Shown in pieces: positions 47,092 to 60,083 of a stretch of 64,000 bases of DNA. The notes under the pieces were generated by a model. The model saw nothing but the letters and a program-made list of their open reading frames with translations, was not told the DNA's origin and did no database searches. The position numbers and the translations under genes were made by a program. Every line of letters starts with the position of its first letter. Within the stretch, counting starts at the first letter, position 1. The stretch is from Turritopsis dohrnii (Eukaryota; Cnidaria; Hydrozoa; Anthoathecata; Oceaniidae). The stretch covers positions 496,001 to 560,000 of the forward strand of contig BQMF02000027.1 in the NCBI GenBank assembly GCA_027922465.2, written 5' to 3'.

Positions 47092-47579
47092 TTCGAAATA
47101 ATTTATAATGGACTTAATATTTTCAAAACAAGTTTAATTAAAACAGTGTTTTTTAGACAAGAGATAATGTTCACATTATATAAAAATGTCAAAGAATATC
47201 AGTATCACTTTTGCCGTTCTCTTCTGCAGCATGAAAACTTTCATAGCTTTTTCTGACGTCAGAATCGAAAATTTGTAGGAAGAGTGATCTTCATCCAGCG
47301 CTTCCGTTGCCTGTTTCGATAAAACACCAGCAATCGAACAAGAGAAATCCTTTTTATACGATTGGAATGCACAAGACTATGCCAGACAAGAAAGTTTTAA
47401 GGGGACATTTGTCAATAGAACTGTCCAAAGCTCGTAGCATCTTAGATAAGAGAATCTGGTTGGAATGTCCTTGTGTAATTAATTAGCTACACATCAATTA
47501 AAGTTCATGCGAACGTGAACGAATTTCTTGATTAAAAACAAGTATGAATATTTAGCTATTAAACTATTTCTCATTTAGC
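47092..47579. other. Gene-free stretch
   Basis: AT-rich. The end (CTATTAAACTATTTCTC) resembles 46945-46960, so this is probably part of another TACCGT-type element interrupted by the SINE that follows. Confidence 0.35.
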
Positions 47580-47913
47580 TTTTTATTTATTTATTTATTT
47601 GGTATTGTTTTACGTGGCTAGCCTCGCTCAGTTGCTATTGCATCTGCTTTCCAGGAGGGGCCACGGCTTAGGTTGGAGGCTCCGAAGTATTTGACACTCT
47701 CATGAGTGACACAAACCCAATCAAGGGCCTGTGCTCTTCTGGATTACCTCCTGCAACACCCGATGTATCATCTACCCAATTTCCCTCACATGGCATGGGT
47801 CAACCCGGCGCTATGGTTCATTCACTCGCGCATGGTGAATCGCCGCTAAGGGGAATTGAACCCCGGTCTTCCACATGAAATACGAGAGTGATAACCACTA
47901 TACTACGGCGCCA
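47580..47913 (-). mobile_element. Full-length tRNA-derived SINE
   Basis: Minus strand: tRNA-like head from 47913 with A box TAGTATAGTGG and B box GGTTCAATTCC, closed by GCCG/CGGC. A body of about 230 bp follows, then a conserved end GCGAGGCTAGCCACGTAAAA and an (AAATA)n tail (47580-47600). It is inserted into GGCGTTTATT-repeat sequence. The anticodon arm is mismatched, so it is not a working tRNA. Confidence 0.8.
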
Positions 47914-48060
47914 TTTTCTAATAAACGCCGCTTTTTAACATGCGGCGTTTATTAGAACGTGGCGTTTATCAGAAGGCGGCGTTTATTAAAAATGTTTGAC
48001 TATAAGTGTGGCGTTTTATAGAGGGAGGCGTTAATCAGAGGCCGGCGTTTATTGGATGAA
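47914..48060. repeat. GGCGTTTATTAGA repeat cluster
   Basis: Six or so degenerate GGCGTTTATT words in both orientations, the subterminal repeat of the TACCGT-type elements. This is a remnant whose left part lies beyond the SINE. Confidence 0.6.
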
Positions 48061-49834
48061 ACACAGTTCTCGTTTTAAAAGTGATTATTTGTTGTGTATC
48101 ATTGGATTCTGCCATATCGTTCGAGAAAAAAGCGTTTGTTAAACGTGGCTACCGTTTGGTTGTTTTAAATCTTTCACTTAGAAGGTTAGTTATGATAAAT
48201 AATTGTAGATGTATCAATGCTAAACATAAATGAAATAGACCAGCGGGCAAATTTGTTCTATAGAAATATACACACAATTTCCATGATAATGCTCTTCATG
48301 CTAGTGAGTTCTTGACGATTTTGCCTACTGGGTGGTAATATTAAGTTGCGAGATTTGCGTTCTTAATGATTGGTTCTATGGCATTTAACGGTGAAAGCAC
48401 ATCACACAATGAAGCTTATTATCAAAAATTTGTGACAGAAAAATGACTGGTTAGAAAATGGCTGGTTAGAGGAAAGGTTTGACACTGTTGATGACCTGCT
48501 TCTTTGAATCTTGTTTTGGTTAGTTTTAAGTTCAAATAAATAACTGCTTACTAACATCGACTTATATAAGGATAACATCGACTTATTTGAAATATTTTGA
48601 TTTTATTTTGTTTTGGATTATTTCAGGAATTTTCAGGAATTTCATGCCACAAAAAATCTTTTTAAAAATGTGATCTGCAGAAATCAAGCTTTCATTATAA
48701 AAATTAATCTCAATTTCTTTTTCGCGAAAATGTAAGGCTCTCATGAAACCTTCATGGAAAACGAAGGCAGAATAAGAGCATTTTGGGGTTGAAATCTCAG
48801 GAAAAAACATCTTACTGTTTCTTACGAAAAATATGAGTGTAGTACACAGTTTATTATTTTCTATTGGTTGTCTTTTTTTACTCAAGTTTTTACAAAAGCG
48901 ATTTAAGTTCTTTCTTTAAACCTCCCGTGAAAAAAAAGTTGTTTTTTTTATAAATCGCACTGTTTATGAAAAAGTCCATTTTTATTTACAAACTCATTCG
49001 GATGACATCCGATTGGGACAGCAGAAGGTTGTTCGCGATAAATTTTTGGAGAAAGAATCCCCCGTGAAAGCGTATTAATAGTTTACTGAAATGTTGAAAA
49101 ACTTTACATTATGTGAGAATTTTGATGAAATTTTGAAAGATTCTTGTGCATGATTGAAAAACATCAAAAATTCTGACATCAGCCCTGCTAACCATTATTT
49201 AGTATTTATATTAGGAAAGAATGCCAGTTTCGTTTTTCTCGATTTTGTCGGTACACAGAATCACGACTCCACAAATCAGGCTGACAATTTCTTATATTTG
49301 AGCACAAGTTAGTTTTTATGAGGTTTCGTTAGAAAAAGCGAGGTGTCCGCAAACCAAGCCAACATGGCGGATATTCTCTACTACGTTAACACTCCCTTGT
49401 GCGCAATTCTCTTTTATTGAGCATTCACTTTTACCCTAATATCTTCAGAATACAAATGTAATATAGAGGCACTATTTCGTTAAGTTTTCATTAGGCCTTT
49501 AAGGAGTAATGAAGTCCTTACATATTTTCCAATTGAGGTGGTGGAGGCAACAACTAAAATATATCTATGCAGACGCAAATTTTGTATTTCCCCTGAATTC
49601 AAAATTCCCAAACTTTGATAATAAAACGATTTATGCAATCCTTTTATGTTGACACGGCAACGAAATGCAACCACACCTTGGAAAAGTATTTATGTGCGCT
49701 TTAATCTATCCTCTACATCGACGATGTCATCGTACATTCCTCGTGACAACTTTTGCAAAAAATTTAAATCAGTGGTCGACTTATCTTTTAATTTGTGAGA
49801 GGATTGCATTGAATTTTGTATAACCATAGTTTTA
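48061..49834. other. Gene-poor stretch
   Basis: Includes a copy of the short dispersed repeat at about 48241-48331. The ORF at 48583-48885 (minus, 100 codons) and one at 49480-49674 have no recognisable features. Confidence 0.4.
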
Positions 49835-52516
49835 TTGCCCCCGCATCGAGCGTAAGCGAGCGAGGAGGCATAGTAGTTTCACGAGATAGGCGAATGGCAG
49901 TTTCCGATTTTGTTCATCATCATCATCATCCTCCAACTTTCGTGTTGACGTTACACGGTGGAATACAATTATTAGCTGACTTTGCGTTTTTCCCGTTTCA
50001 AAGCATGGTACTGTAAGTGGGAGGGGAGACAGAATGTTTTTTGTATCTCTTTCCTAATTTATTATTATGATATATTATGTTATTTAAAAAGTTCGTATGC
50101 TAAAATTAACAAGATTCGCAAAAATGCGACTATATATTTCCCCAAAGTTGCGAAAATTTTATCAATTATTGTGTGTACATCGATAGCCACAAGAAAAATG
50201 TATCATTAAATAATTATACAATGGTATAACTAACATCAACCTGATACTCAGATGAAGAGGGTGTTCATAGTAATCAGGGTGGAATAATACCACAAAAGAA
50301 CTTATTTCGAACTTACAATAAAAGGAACATGTTCATGGTCAAATGATTTAAGGTTTCTCTCATAAATGATTAAATTAAATTTATAAGGCAATTTCATCAT
50401 AATAAACGTATGGTTTTATACCATAAAATCACTGGAAACAATGTATCACAACAGAACAATTGCCTTCGGTAACTCAACTAAACTTACATTATAAAATCAA
50501 ATTCGTATACATGTGTCCAAAAGAAGAAAAGAAAATTGTCAATAGTATTTAAAATACTGGGGTAGACATATATAAGCAAATAACTATCAAAAGCAATCAA
50601 AATCTCTACTAACAAATATTATGTGTAGCATTTCATGTTAGGAAAGAAGAGTTTTTCAAAAATGAGATAGGGTTTTTATTAAGTGATATTATATGAAATC
50701 AAATTCAAGTATTCAGAATAAACATCTGTGATTCAAAAAAATATGTTCACCCATTATCTATTATATATATGTAATAAAAACAACATTTATAAATCCCGAA
50801 TGGAAAACAACAGATTTTGATAGAGAAAATACACAACCATAACCAAATCACTACGTATATAGCTGAAAGTAGAAAATTGTGTTCTGGATTGATTTAATTT
50901 ACAAACTGTTATGTTGGATTGTGTTTTGATTTATGCTCTTTGTTCGTAGTAAGGAAAATTGTATATATTTTTACATAATAAAATATCATATATATATATA
51001 TATACCAAAAGATATATCATGGAATTAATCAATGGTAAATTATGTTTCTGTTATTAGATTAAACGACTATCCAGGGAAACACACTAAGCCAGCCAGATTC
51101 TTCTTCAAGTTATGATGTGTCTCAATCCTGCGTAAAAGCATTATACGTATATAATGGTTTTCTGAACGTCTTATTGCATATACTACATCACATTTGTACA
51201 TTTGTACATAACTGGTTGAACTAATTATTTTCCATACAAAAAGGGTTTCTTGTTGTTGTCAGTACATCATCCATCATCATGTGTGCTTTCACAATCACAG
51301 TTCAGTTGGCTACATTATATCAGGATGTAAAATAAAAATAAATAATGTGATAAGCCTGGCTTTTAGTAATGAATTTTCGCCTTTGCGCTGAAACCACAGC
51401 TTCAATGCTTTACTGTTCCAAGCATTTAATAAGCAGTCATCATAATATTACTGTAAACAAAAACAAAACATGCACGACATTAGTATCACTTTTTCTCTGT
51501 TTTTTACACGTTCATTCAAAAGTTTTTATAAAACCTTTAAGGACAACACTGAACTAAAACGATTTATTTCCATCATCCAACGTTTAATCTATTGAATCAT
51601 TTTAAAAGCTAGCTAGCAGAAAGCAAAAAACTTCCACTACCCGTCTTCACTGACTAACTAAAATGGCGTACTACTTCACTGAAGACTAGCCTATATTCTT
51701 ATCTATCTTGGCTAGGCCAAAATTCAATACTGAACCGCGACTATAAAAGTGAACGGAGGAGAAGGAGAAGGAAATGCCCGTTTTAACATATATTTCGCCC
51801 TATGGGGAAATATATAATTAAACATTTTTTATATTATTTTTGCGTTTTTTTAGTGAAGTGAACAACAAGGATTTTGAAGCACAGCTTGAAATCTGAAATT
51901 TTGCCAAGCATACATTTTATGTTTGTTATATGTTGTTTTAGCTCTAAATCTTTCGTTCAATAAATTTTATTCACTGATTTTTGGTGGATCTTGCCATTTT
52001 AATTGGATTTCTGTGTATGCAAAAAAGCCATATTACAAATCCTTGTTTTCTTCTTCTTTAACTGTCCTCCACTCATGATCAATAAAACCTTTTTATATCT
52101 TTTTCTTGCTATTTTATGTAAACGTTGGCTATTTTTTGTTTTGAACTAAAGTTTGAAACGCAGATTTCTAATGGAATTTTCGCTTTAATATTTTTTTTGA
52201 AACAGTGTTTTTTTTCTTTTGGCTCTTACATAATTTCTTTAACAAATTTTACTTTGATTATAAAATACGTATCCATGTTTCAGTTCACACATTTCTTTTG
52301 TTTGTAGCAAATATTTTCTGATATTACTTGTTAAGCCTTGTTTACACTTTTTGAAGGGTATATTAGCATCAGTGTGACATAGGCCTAAGAGATAAAAAGT
52401 AGCAAAGTTTTGTTTGTTTTTGTTTTCGTTGTATAGGCTTGCAATGTATAGCTTGCTGTGTGTATAAATTGGAATGCTTCAGCGCGGGGGCATTTTTAGC
52501 TAAAGCTACATGCTAG
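49835..52516 (+). repeat. Dispersed repeat family F, longest copy
   Basis: Begins TTGCCCCCGC with GAGCGTAAGCGAGCGAGG and ends GCGCGGGGGCATTTTTAGC..ACATGCTAG. Outer parts match 4242-6012, but about 50100-51820 is unrelated AT-rich sequence with a (TA)n run near 50990. It lacks the 5055 MITE, showing the empty target site near 52320. No coding signal. Confidence 0.7.
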
Positions 52517-52641
52517 TTGATATTATAGTTCATGACGTACTCTGTGCCTTGTTTTTTATTTGCCATAATTCAGAGTAGACATGATTGTTTAGACTTGTTT
52601 TTCCAGAACCTGAAGGTTATTTTAAACTAAAGGAAACTCTA

Positions 52642-52824
52642 CAATCTTGGACAAAAATAAGTGGCAAAAGGGAAAAAGAAATGTAAATTGACCCTCCCCC
52701 CAGAAATCAATGTTGTGCTATACTTATAGGGCAGCCACAACGCCTGTACAACATTGATGTTGGGGGGAGGGGGGCCAATTGCAGTTGCTACTACAAGTTT
52801 TGCCATTATTTTTGTCTAATATTG
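52642..52824. mobile_element. 183-bp MITE with TA target
   Basis: Flanked by TA. Ends CAATCTTGGACAAAAATAA and a mirrored TTATTTTTGTCTAATATTG are inverted, as are inner blocks (CCCTCCCCCCA / TGGGGGGAGGGG and ATCAATGTTGT / ACAACATTGAT). Nearly the whole element folds as a hairpin. Confidence 0.8.
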
Positions 52825-54005
52825 TAGTAAATTTATACTAGATCAACTAAAGTCTTTATCATAATGTTTCATAGAATAATATCAGCATTGAAGTACAATG
52901 AAGCAAAAAAAAGGCATTCAGACGCTTGGAATGACGTCAATGATATCACTGAAGGCTCAAGTTTCAATAAGTAAAATGAAGTTATTTAAAAGCACACGTA
53001 GGTTTTGGCTCAGACTTTAAGTCGATCTCGTAGTAATGATATATAGTTGTGGCTAAGGTGTTAAGTTTGGTTTTACAAGGAAATATGGGTTTCTAATGAG
53101 AAGGTATTGGAGTTTTTAGAGTTTTCTTCTTTCATAGCATGATACGAGACATTCAATGTAGGTAACTTTTAACTGTATAATGGAATAATCTGATTTGGTT
53201 TATTCATGAAAGGAATGATTAGTTTTGGAGTAGTTTCTACGAAGTAATGCTCTTAATTACTTATACTAGCTGAAAATAACTTTGATGTAAAAGTACATTG
53301 CTGTTGTTAGTTATGCCATCTTCAGGCAGTGTGTTTCAAAAAAGTAGCAACAAGAAATGTTACCGTAGTTTTTAAAGTAAATATCCAATTTATTTTTATA
53401 AATTATATGAAAGATAAAGCTGGGTTTTTTTTTTACGTCCTTTTATTTTATTAATTTGACTGTCGATGCTCAAAATTTTGGTTCTGCTATAATTCGGAAA
53501 ATCACGTGACCTATGCTGCAGCCGAAAATTGTTTGCTCGACAAATTTGTTGAAAATCACTGCGAAGGGGAGCATTTTTTTATAGAAGTATGATTTTGGAT
53601 TTTATTTACAGTAGTCGTTTTAATGTTACAAGAAGACAAGGAATCACAGCTCGTTACTATAACCTTTTAATTTCATTGCTGAAAACTATAACGTTGGCAA
53701 CCCTTTGTAATCAAACCGTGTCTCGCGTTTCACTCGACTTTGTATAATATGGGCTAGTTTACACGATCACGTGAGAGAAATCAAGGAAATACGAAAAACT
53801 TTGTAAGGAGCATTTTTTTTAAAATTTCTTTTTATTCATAGCGATTGGCTAGTCATTTCACATATATTATTCTATAGCAATAAACTACTATGGGACCTTA
53901 ATACTCATGTCCTAGGAGTGGATTTAACCAACGACAATCCGTACGTGAGTTCTACATCTCACCCACGTAGGCTACGTGGTACTTGTCGGTTATTCCCCCA
54001 CAAAG
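52825..54005. other. Gene-free stretch
   Basis: AT-rich; a weak copy of the dispersed AAAATCACTGCGAAGGGGAG repeat lies at about 53530-53600. Nothing else seen. Confidence 0.4.
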
Positions 54006-54100
54006 TTAAGGTTAGAGTCAGGGTCAGGGTCAGGGTTACGGTTACGGTTCCCCTTCCAAAAAAAAACACACACTTGAACCTAACGCTAACCCTAACCCGG
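54006..54100. repeat. Degenerate telomere-like repeats
   Basis: GGTTAG, GGTCAGGG and GGTTACGG words on the plus strand (54011-54050) face CTAACGCTAACCCTAACCC (54081-54099) on the other side. This gives a loose inverted pair of TTAGGG-like hexamers. Short interstitial tract; origin unknown. Confidence 0.6.
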
Positions 54101-54213
54101 TAAATACCGGCTACGTCTCCACAAATATCCCTTTGTAACGTCAAGCAGCTGTCTACTGGAATATTCAATGCAAATTTTAGATGGAAATTGGGATTATATG
54201 AGTACATGCTTTA

Positions 54214-54365
54214 AGGCGAATATCCACTTCGGATAATTATCTGCGGACCGGACCGGATCGGTTCGCAAAACAATAGACTACGTGCAAATATTTTCACGTG
54301 GTCTATTGTTTAGCGAACCGATCCTGTCCGGTGCGCGAACAATTATCCGAAGTGGATATTCGCCT
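54214..54365. mobile_element. 152-bp MITE, TTA target
   Basis: Ends AGGCGAATATCCACTTCGG and CCGAAGTGGATATTCGCCT, flanked by TTA. Inner arms CGGATCGGTTCGC / GCGAACCGATCC also pair, so the element is almost a perfect hairpin. PIF/Harbinger-type by target site. Confidence 0.85.
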
Positions 54366-54403
54366 TTAATTAAATGATTTTATTATTATACATCACAGCT
54401 TTA

Positions 54404-54461
54404 GGCTGAAATACACGATCATTTTCAAAATGAAGGCTTAAAGTGATCGTGTGTTTCAGCC
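54404..54461. mobile_element. 58-bp miniature hairpin element
   Basis: GGCTGAAATACACGATCA pairs with TGATCGTGTGTTTCAGCC; flanks are TTTA on both sides. One of the smallest plausible MITEs in the window. Confidence 0.75.
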
Positions 54462-54562
54462 TTTAGAAATGGGTCAAGGAAGCTTTGTGATTTGTAAGGT
54501 AGAAACATTGTGGCCAAACAATTGGAATCCAGGTACAAACCAAGTAATTTTATTAAATGCTA

Positions 54563-54865
54563 CAGTGTGTTTCATAATGTTGGAAATGGAAATTTTAAAG
54601 TTGTTTTTTTAAACGAATATACCGAATTTCAAAATAATTTTTACACAATGGAAAGCCATTTTCAAGCTCTTTCGGCTAGTATATTTTTGTAAAAAATGAA
54701 AAGGTGGTTTTTGAAAAAATAAGGAAAATGTCTTAGAAAAATGTAATTAAATTTTTAATGGTCGAAAATCACTTTCCATTGATGTAAAAATTATTTTGAA
54801 ATTCGGTATATTCGTTTAAAAAAACAACTCTAAAATTTCCATTTCCAACATTATGAAACACACTG
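54563..54865. mobile_element. 303-bp MITE, TA target, about 95-bp inverted ends
   Basis: CAGTGTGTTTCATAATGTTG and its continuation for about 95 bp is mirrored nearly perfectly at the right end (CAACATTATGAAACACACTG). TA flanks both sides. Tc1/mariner-type. A broken relative sits at 34941-34985. Confidence 0.85.
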
Positions 54866-55928
54866 TATATTTCGAAACTAGGTTTCATTATCAGATTCTT
54901 TCTAAAATTAGATTAAAAACAGTTTAAAAACTGTGTAAACATTTGGAAACGTTGTGGTTACAAGAATTTTTCATCTTTTATTCATAAACGTTACAATGTT
55001 GATCCGATAAACTCGTAGCGAATTCAATCTGAAAGACCGCGCTTCAAAAAGAAACAAGATGCCCTCACAGGCATAAGTGTTTCTGCAAAATCAGCTGAAG
55101 CATGACTAAAGAAAGACTAGTGACATTCTTGAAATTTTGAAGATTGAATGACTTCTACAATACAACATCACATTTTTGATCACACTCCCTATTAATCCAT
55201 GAAAGCATAACTGATACGATCATATGAAATGTTCTTTTTTCTGTTGGTACGAAATAATACAAGAGGCCTTAAGCCTTAAGGTCAGCGCGAACTGTATGCT
55301 CAAAAATCTAAAGATCATAATGACTTTACAAACGAAATGACCAGCATTCCAAAATAGTTTGATTAGTATCTGGGTACGCCCGTATTCCAAAATAGTTTGA
55401 TTAGTATCTGGGTACGCCCGTATTCGGTTGGTGAACATGCTAATTGAAAATGTAAATCCATTCGCCCAAAACAGATATATTAAAAACCTCCCGTGATAAA
55501 AAGGGGTCCAGACATTGCGTACAGATTACTACCTCTGACTTAACATCCTATCTACATATGTCTCATCGAGACCAAAAACGCAAAGTTCTATGTAATGAGC
55601 CGAATAACGTACTAAATGAGTATTTTTTCTAATGGAAGTCGCTTTAACTAAATCTCAAGGCAAACGTTATAAAAGAAAACTTTGCATTTCCACAACAATC
55701 CTTTTCCTCATTAGTAAAAAAGTTTCTATGACAGCAACTACATACGGCAATACGATACGCATCAACAGAAATCATATGGCCATTACAATTACAACAACTT
55801 CGTTACTTTATTCGGTTTTATTTAAGCTTCAAATTTCAGTTTTACAAGTTCCAGCTTCCAGCTTTACGTTCTTACAGAAACTATGTGTTCGGTTAATCAC
55901 GCTAGTGAACTTTCGTTTCTACCAAGTG

Positions 55929-55981
55929 TCGACTGTTAGAGGAACCATAAATGTATACATACATTTTGGTTCTTGTTGATA
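55929..55981 (+). repeat. 53-bp repeat, copy 1
   Basis: Identical over 53 bases to 58041-58093. The core GAACCATAAATGTATACA .. GGTTC is nearly self-complementary, so each copy can form a small hairpin. Confidence 0.85.
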
Positions 55982-56429
55982 CGTGAAGATCCAATGCCAA
56001 GCAGTTGCTGATTACTAAAAATGAAAGTGTAAAAGGTTATGTATAACTGCACAACGCACCAATTAATTCTAATTTATTCCATTAACAAAATTCAGAAACT
56101 TCAATTACAGAATCATAATTTTAACTCTAATGTTATGCCTGAAGGGAAAATAGTTACTGAATTTCTCAATTTAATGGTGGCAGGTCAGTGTCTTATATTA
56201 AGATTTTATCTGGGTTTTATGCCAGGCCATTGACATCATTGGTTTTTTTTTTTTGGTGACCAGAAGGAAATTTTAACTGCCCGAAATTCAATAACACTTT
56301 ACAATTTCATTTGGAAACGCTTAGAAATGCGCTGATAGAAAATAGAAAAATGAGCTGAAATTGCAAAGACAAACTATATAAAGCTCAAAAATCATATTTC
56401 CAATTTATACTTATACTTTTTCTGCCTGT

Positions 56430-56520
56430 CCAGTCGGGCCACCAGGACACTGGTTTTCAAAACTTTTGGTGGCCCGAACCAATTTATGATTGCCTCAGAC
56501 AGTCGGGCCACCGCTATGAT
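56430..56520. repeat. GGGCCACC inverted/direct repeats
   Basis: AGTCGGGCCACC occurs at 56433 and again near 56503. The first copy pairs with GGTGGCCCGA at 56469 across a 30-bp loop. Confidence 0.6.
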
Positions 56521-57114
56521 CAGACACTGCAGGTTAGTTAATATTGGTCAACAAAACTCAGTAAAATAAACTTTTCATTCCGAAAAAGGTAAAATTCAGT
56601 TCATGAAAATTCAAATAGATTTGCGGGACAAACTTATGCAACTCAAAATTACAAAAACAAATTACTGCAAGAAATTCTCCAGCATTTATAAGAGTATGAA
56701 TAAGGTATATTGTATAATTGTTTTTATTTGTGTTTTTTTAATATTTTCTTCATCTTTGTCTTCTTATGAGCTGATGTGTGTTATTGCTACTGTAATTATA
56801 TAACAATTTCTCTAACTAACTTCTAAAATATTTTACATTTGTGCCATTAAGGTCTTTTGGTAACTTTTTGTTCAGTTGTTGGAAGTTTCCATACCGCAAA
56901 ACCAGATCATACAGAAATGGGAAATTTTTGTTTATATAAATTTATTTATATGATCCATAATTTTATGCAATTACGTCATTAAATTGGCTATATAATTCAT
57001 GTGCATCAGTTATCTTTCCAGACGGTTTAAAGAAAAGGGCAGAATATCTGAAACCCCAATTTCATACAGTGTATGTATTTTAACTATCATTCAAACTATA
57101 TAATATACTTTTCC

Positions 57115-57175
57115 AATTGCAGTGCAAAGTTAGCGGATCGGGAGGGGAATCGAACCCACACAAAATATTGCAAAG
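57115..57175 (-). repeat. SINE B fragment
   Basis: Minus-strand B box GGTTCGATTCC followed by CGATCCGCTAACTTTGCACTG, the same 3' context as 29541-29612. Confidence 0.6.
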
Positions 57176-58040
57176 CATTATGGTGTGAATGACAGTAAAA
57201 AGGAAGAAGTCCTAGGATACTTAAGACTTATAATTAGAGTTTCAACTCAGAAAATTTATACGCAAAAATCCTTCCAAGATGATGGCGATGAAAGACTTCA
57301 AACAAAATTAAATTTTTCTGTTTTAACCGCTCATACATATCAGAAAATTCTCTTTGGAATAAAAACAATATTGTTCCTCACTTTCTACTTTCAACTGACG
57401 TCATGGATGACTTCAGAGAAGTAAGCTACTTCAGATATGGGTTCTAATTTTTTACTTTGTTTGATTTGACAAACTTCGGTTATTTTTATAAGAAACTGAA
57501 CTTTTTTTAAAAGAAACTTTATTTACCAAGAAAAGTTTCATCTTATGTATGATTTGACCAAAATTGACGAGGGAATTCGGTGTTTTTCTTGAAATATCAA
57601 GAAATTTTTGTGGAGAAACAACCGTACGTAGTAACAGGATTTCTTACAATATATGATTCTTGGATAATTTTCATAAAAAGTAACATTACTTTTCAATTAC
57701 AAACCCATATTTTCTGATCTGGTTTTGCAGTATGGAAACTTTCAACAACATTCAAAATTTCAAGCTACAAAATTGAAGTGTAGCTAGTATATACAAGAAC
57801 ACAATAAAATAAATAACTCAGTAAAAATCACCTAGTATTCCCTTAAGGTATGTAAGCTAACATGTTATCTTTAATACATAATGTTTTGAAGAAAATAACT
57901 TGCGCCTGACTTGCCTGACTTTTTCTTCCTCCTAAATTTTTATCCCATCCAATTAGGATACGTGGTTGCTAATGTCTTGATTCAATACACTTCAATATAA
58001 GTTTATACTGTTGTTATATATTTGCATCTGTAAAACTAAT

Positions 58041-58093
58041 TCGACTGTTAGAGGAACCATAAATGTATACATACATTTTGGTTCTTGTTGATA
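58041..58093 (+). repeat. 53-bp repeat, copy 2
   Basis: Identical to 55929-55981; flanking sequence differs. Confidence 0.85.
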
Positions 58094-60083
58094 AGTTTGA
58101 TCAGCGTTTCGCTCCCAAAATGCACTACGTTAAAATAAAGGATGGAGGGAGGGCGCATTCAAACAAATAATTTATATACTTATTCATTCGAATGAAAAGA
58201 ACTCTTTTTGTATTGTAATATATTTATTCGTCACACACAAGTGATATATTTTCTAAAAATCAATGTTGTGCTTTAAACTTTCGGATTTTGAACTAAGAAA
58301 ATTTGAAATTAGTAACTACGGGCGTATAACTGGGGCGTATAGAACTGCAACATTACACACACACACACGGACTGACAGACACGGGGAAATGAAAGATCAG
58401 CTACCTTGCGGCGCTGACCAACAAGAGTCATATGGCACAAAACTGCATTTCATCACGAAACATGCAAAACAAATAGATCTAAAGTTAATCCCTCTGAGCT
58501 GTACGAATCCAGAGCTTGAAAGGCATTAAAACCCACACATGAAACGAACAAAGGCCTTGCATTTAGAAAGACTTAAAAAATATCAATTCTTTTTCCATAA
58601 AAACAAAAAAGCATACCTTTGTTTTGACTCTGTTTACAAAACACTGAGAATTGCCTTTTTAGGCAGAAAAGAATGAATTAGAATCATTATTTCAAGATAA
58701 TTATAAGTTTCTACTATAGTTTTCTTTTCCATCTTCTGGTTTGCATATGTATATCTTCTTTTAATTTTATTTTAAAAACATCAACATTTCAAAAACGTTT
58801 CTTGCTGAAATGCATGAAGCGCATGGCACGTTTCATGTAAACGACGCACGAAATATATAAAAAACGTTAAGTTTGGACAGTAAGAAAAAGACAAGAAATG
58901 CTTTGCATATTTACAAATCGCGTTAAGGAAGACTTTTAGATCAACATCAAAAATTATATGTTTATGCACGTAGCTTATATATAATATGCTCCATAATTTC
59001 TGAATTCGATATAATGCTGCCAAGCTTCCTGACAAACTTCCTAAATCACAAGCACAAAAAGAAAAACATAAAAACCCATACCGTAACTAACATAACTGAA
59101 ATCAGAAATTTATGCTTTGATTATTAAGTTATTAAAGTATATGTTACAGTTTATTTAGTTTGATAATGTGGCAGGTACCATGTTTTTTATTTACAAGCAT
59201 TCTTTACCTGAATTGACGTTCAAGACCAGTATATATATCAAAACATTTTATAAAATTTTTAAGATTGAATGATTTTTACAAATGACATTAATTTAATTAC
59301 ATATACAATCCAGGGCATTGTGAAACTTTGTATATATGTCCCACCATGAACCAATGACGTAAAATTTTATCTGAATGACATAAAATAATATTAAGGCGAT
59401 CCTTCAGATGTCAGTGATTATGACATACGTAAATCATATGCCTTAAACATTCGATATATGTATATGTATATATATATATATATCTTCCTAATTACGAAAG
59501 GACTTCCTACATTGTAAAGCAATTTATACTGTTGGGCTAACAAATGGTGACATACAAACTTATTTAAATAGCTAGAGAAACGTTCGCTTCATGTATTGAT
59601 TTCATATAAACTGATGCACGAAGTATACATTTTTTGGCTACACGACGATCGATTTGCATTTCAAACACCTCGCGTATACGCGATTTGAAAAAACCGAAAC
59701 CGGTTGTAATGTATTTCTTGCTTTCGCAGAAATAAAAAAAACCTGTAAGTTCGAGGTTGTCTCTGAACGCTTTCAGATCGAAATTAGGTCACATATTGTT
59801 AGGGTTTGCCTGTCGAACGTGGGTGAAAACTTTTTCTTCTTTTTTTCATGAAAATAAGAAACAAACATTTTTTTTTGTTTTTTGTTTTTTTTTACGAGTT
59901 TTCCTAGGCGTGTTTTTAAATAATTCATTGCTTTCCTCATCTATGAATAATTTCTTTTATGGGAACTAAGACAACAACTTGTTTCATTGTAGCAAAGTCA
60001 AGTGAAATAATCAGTTGCTTTTGAACTGTTTCTATTTAGAGAAGTATAGCTAAAAGTGGATATTGAGCTAACCTTTTAGAAAG

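Larger units (their letters stand above)
54866..60083. other. Gene-poor stretch with small repeats
   Basis: Holds the 53-bp repeat copies, a GGGCCACC hairpin (56430-56520), a SINE B fragment, a (CA)n run near 58360 and an (AT)n run near 59460-59483. ORFs such as 55632-55979 (115 codons) and 57185-57424 show no family features. Confidence 0.4.

Noticed and set aside
47840..47913. Functional tRNA gene
   Set aside because: A and B boxes and part of the acceptor stem are present, but the anticodon arm does not pair and a SINE body with an AAATA tail follows.
48583..48885. 100-codon minus-strand ORF
   Set aside because: Could be an exon, but no matching splice partners or domain were found.
53918..54207. 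ORFs with VRVRVRVTVTV runs
   Set aside because: These are translations of the degenerate telomere-like repeat.
55632..55979. 115-codon ORF as a gene
   Set aside because: Its 3' end runs into the 53-bp hairpin repeat and the protein shows no recognisable features.
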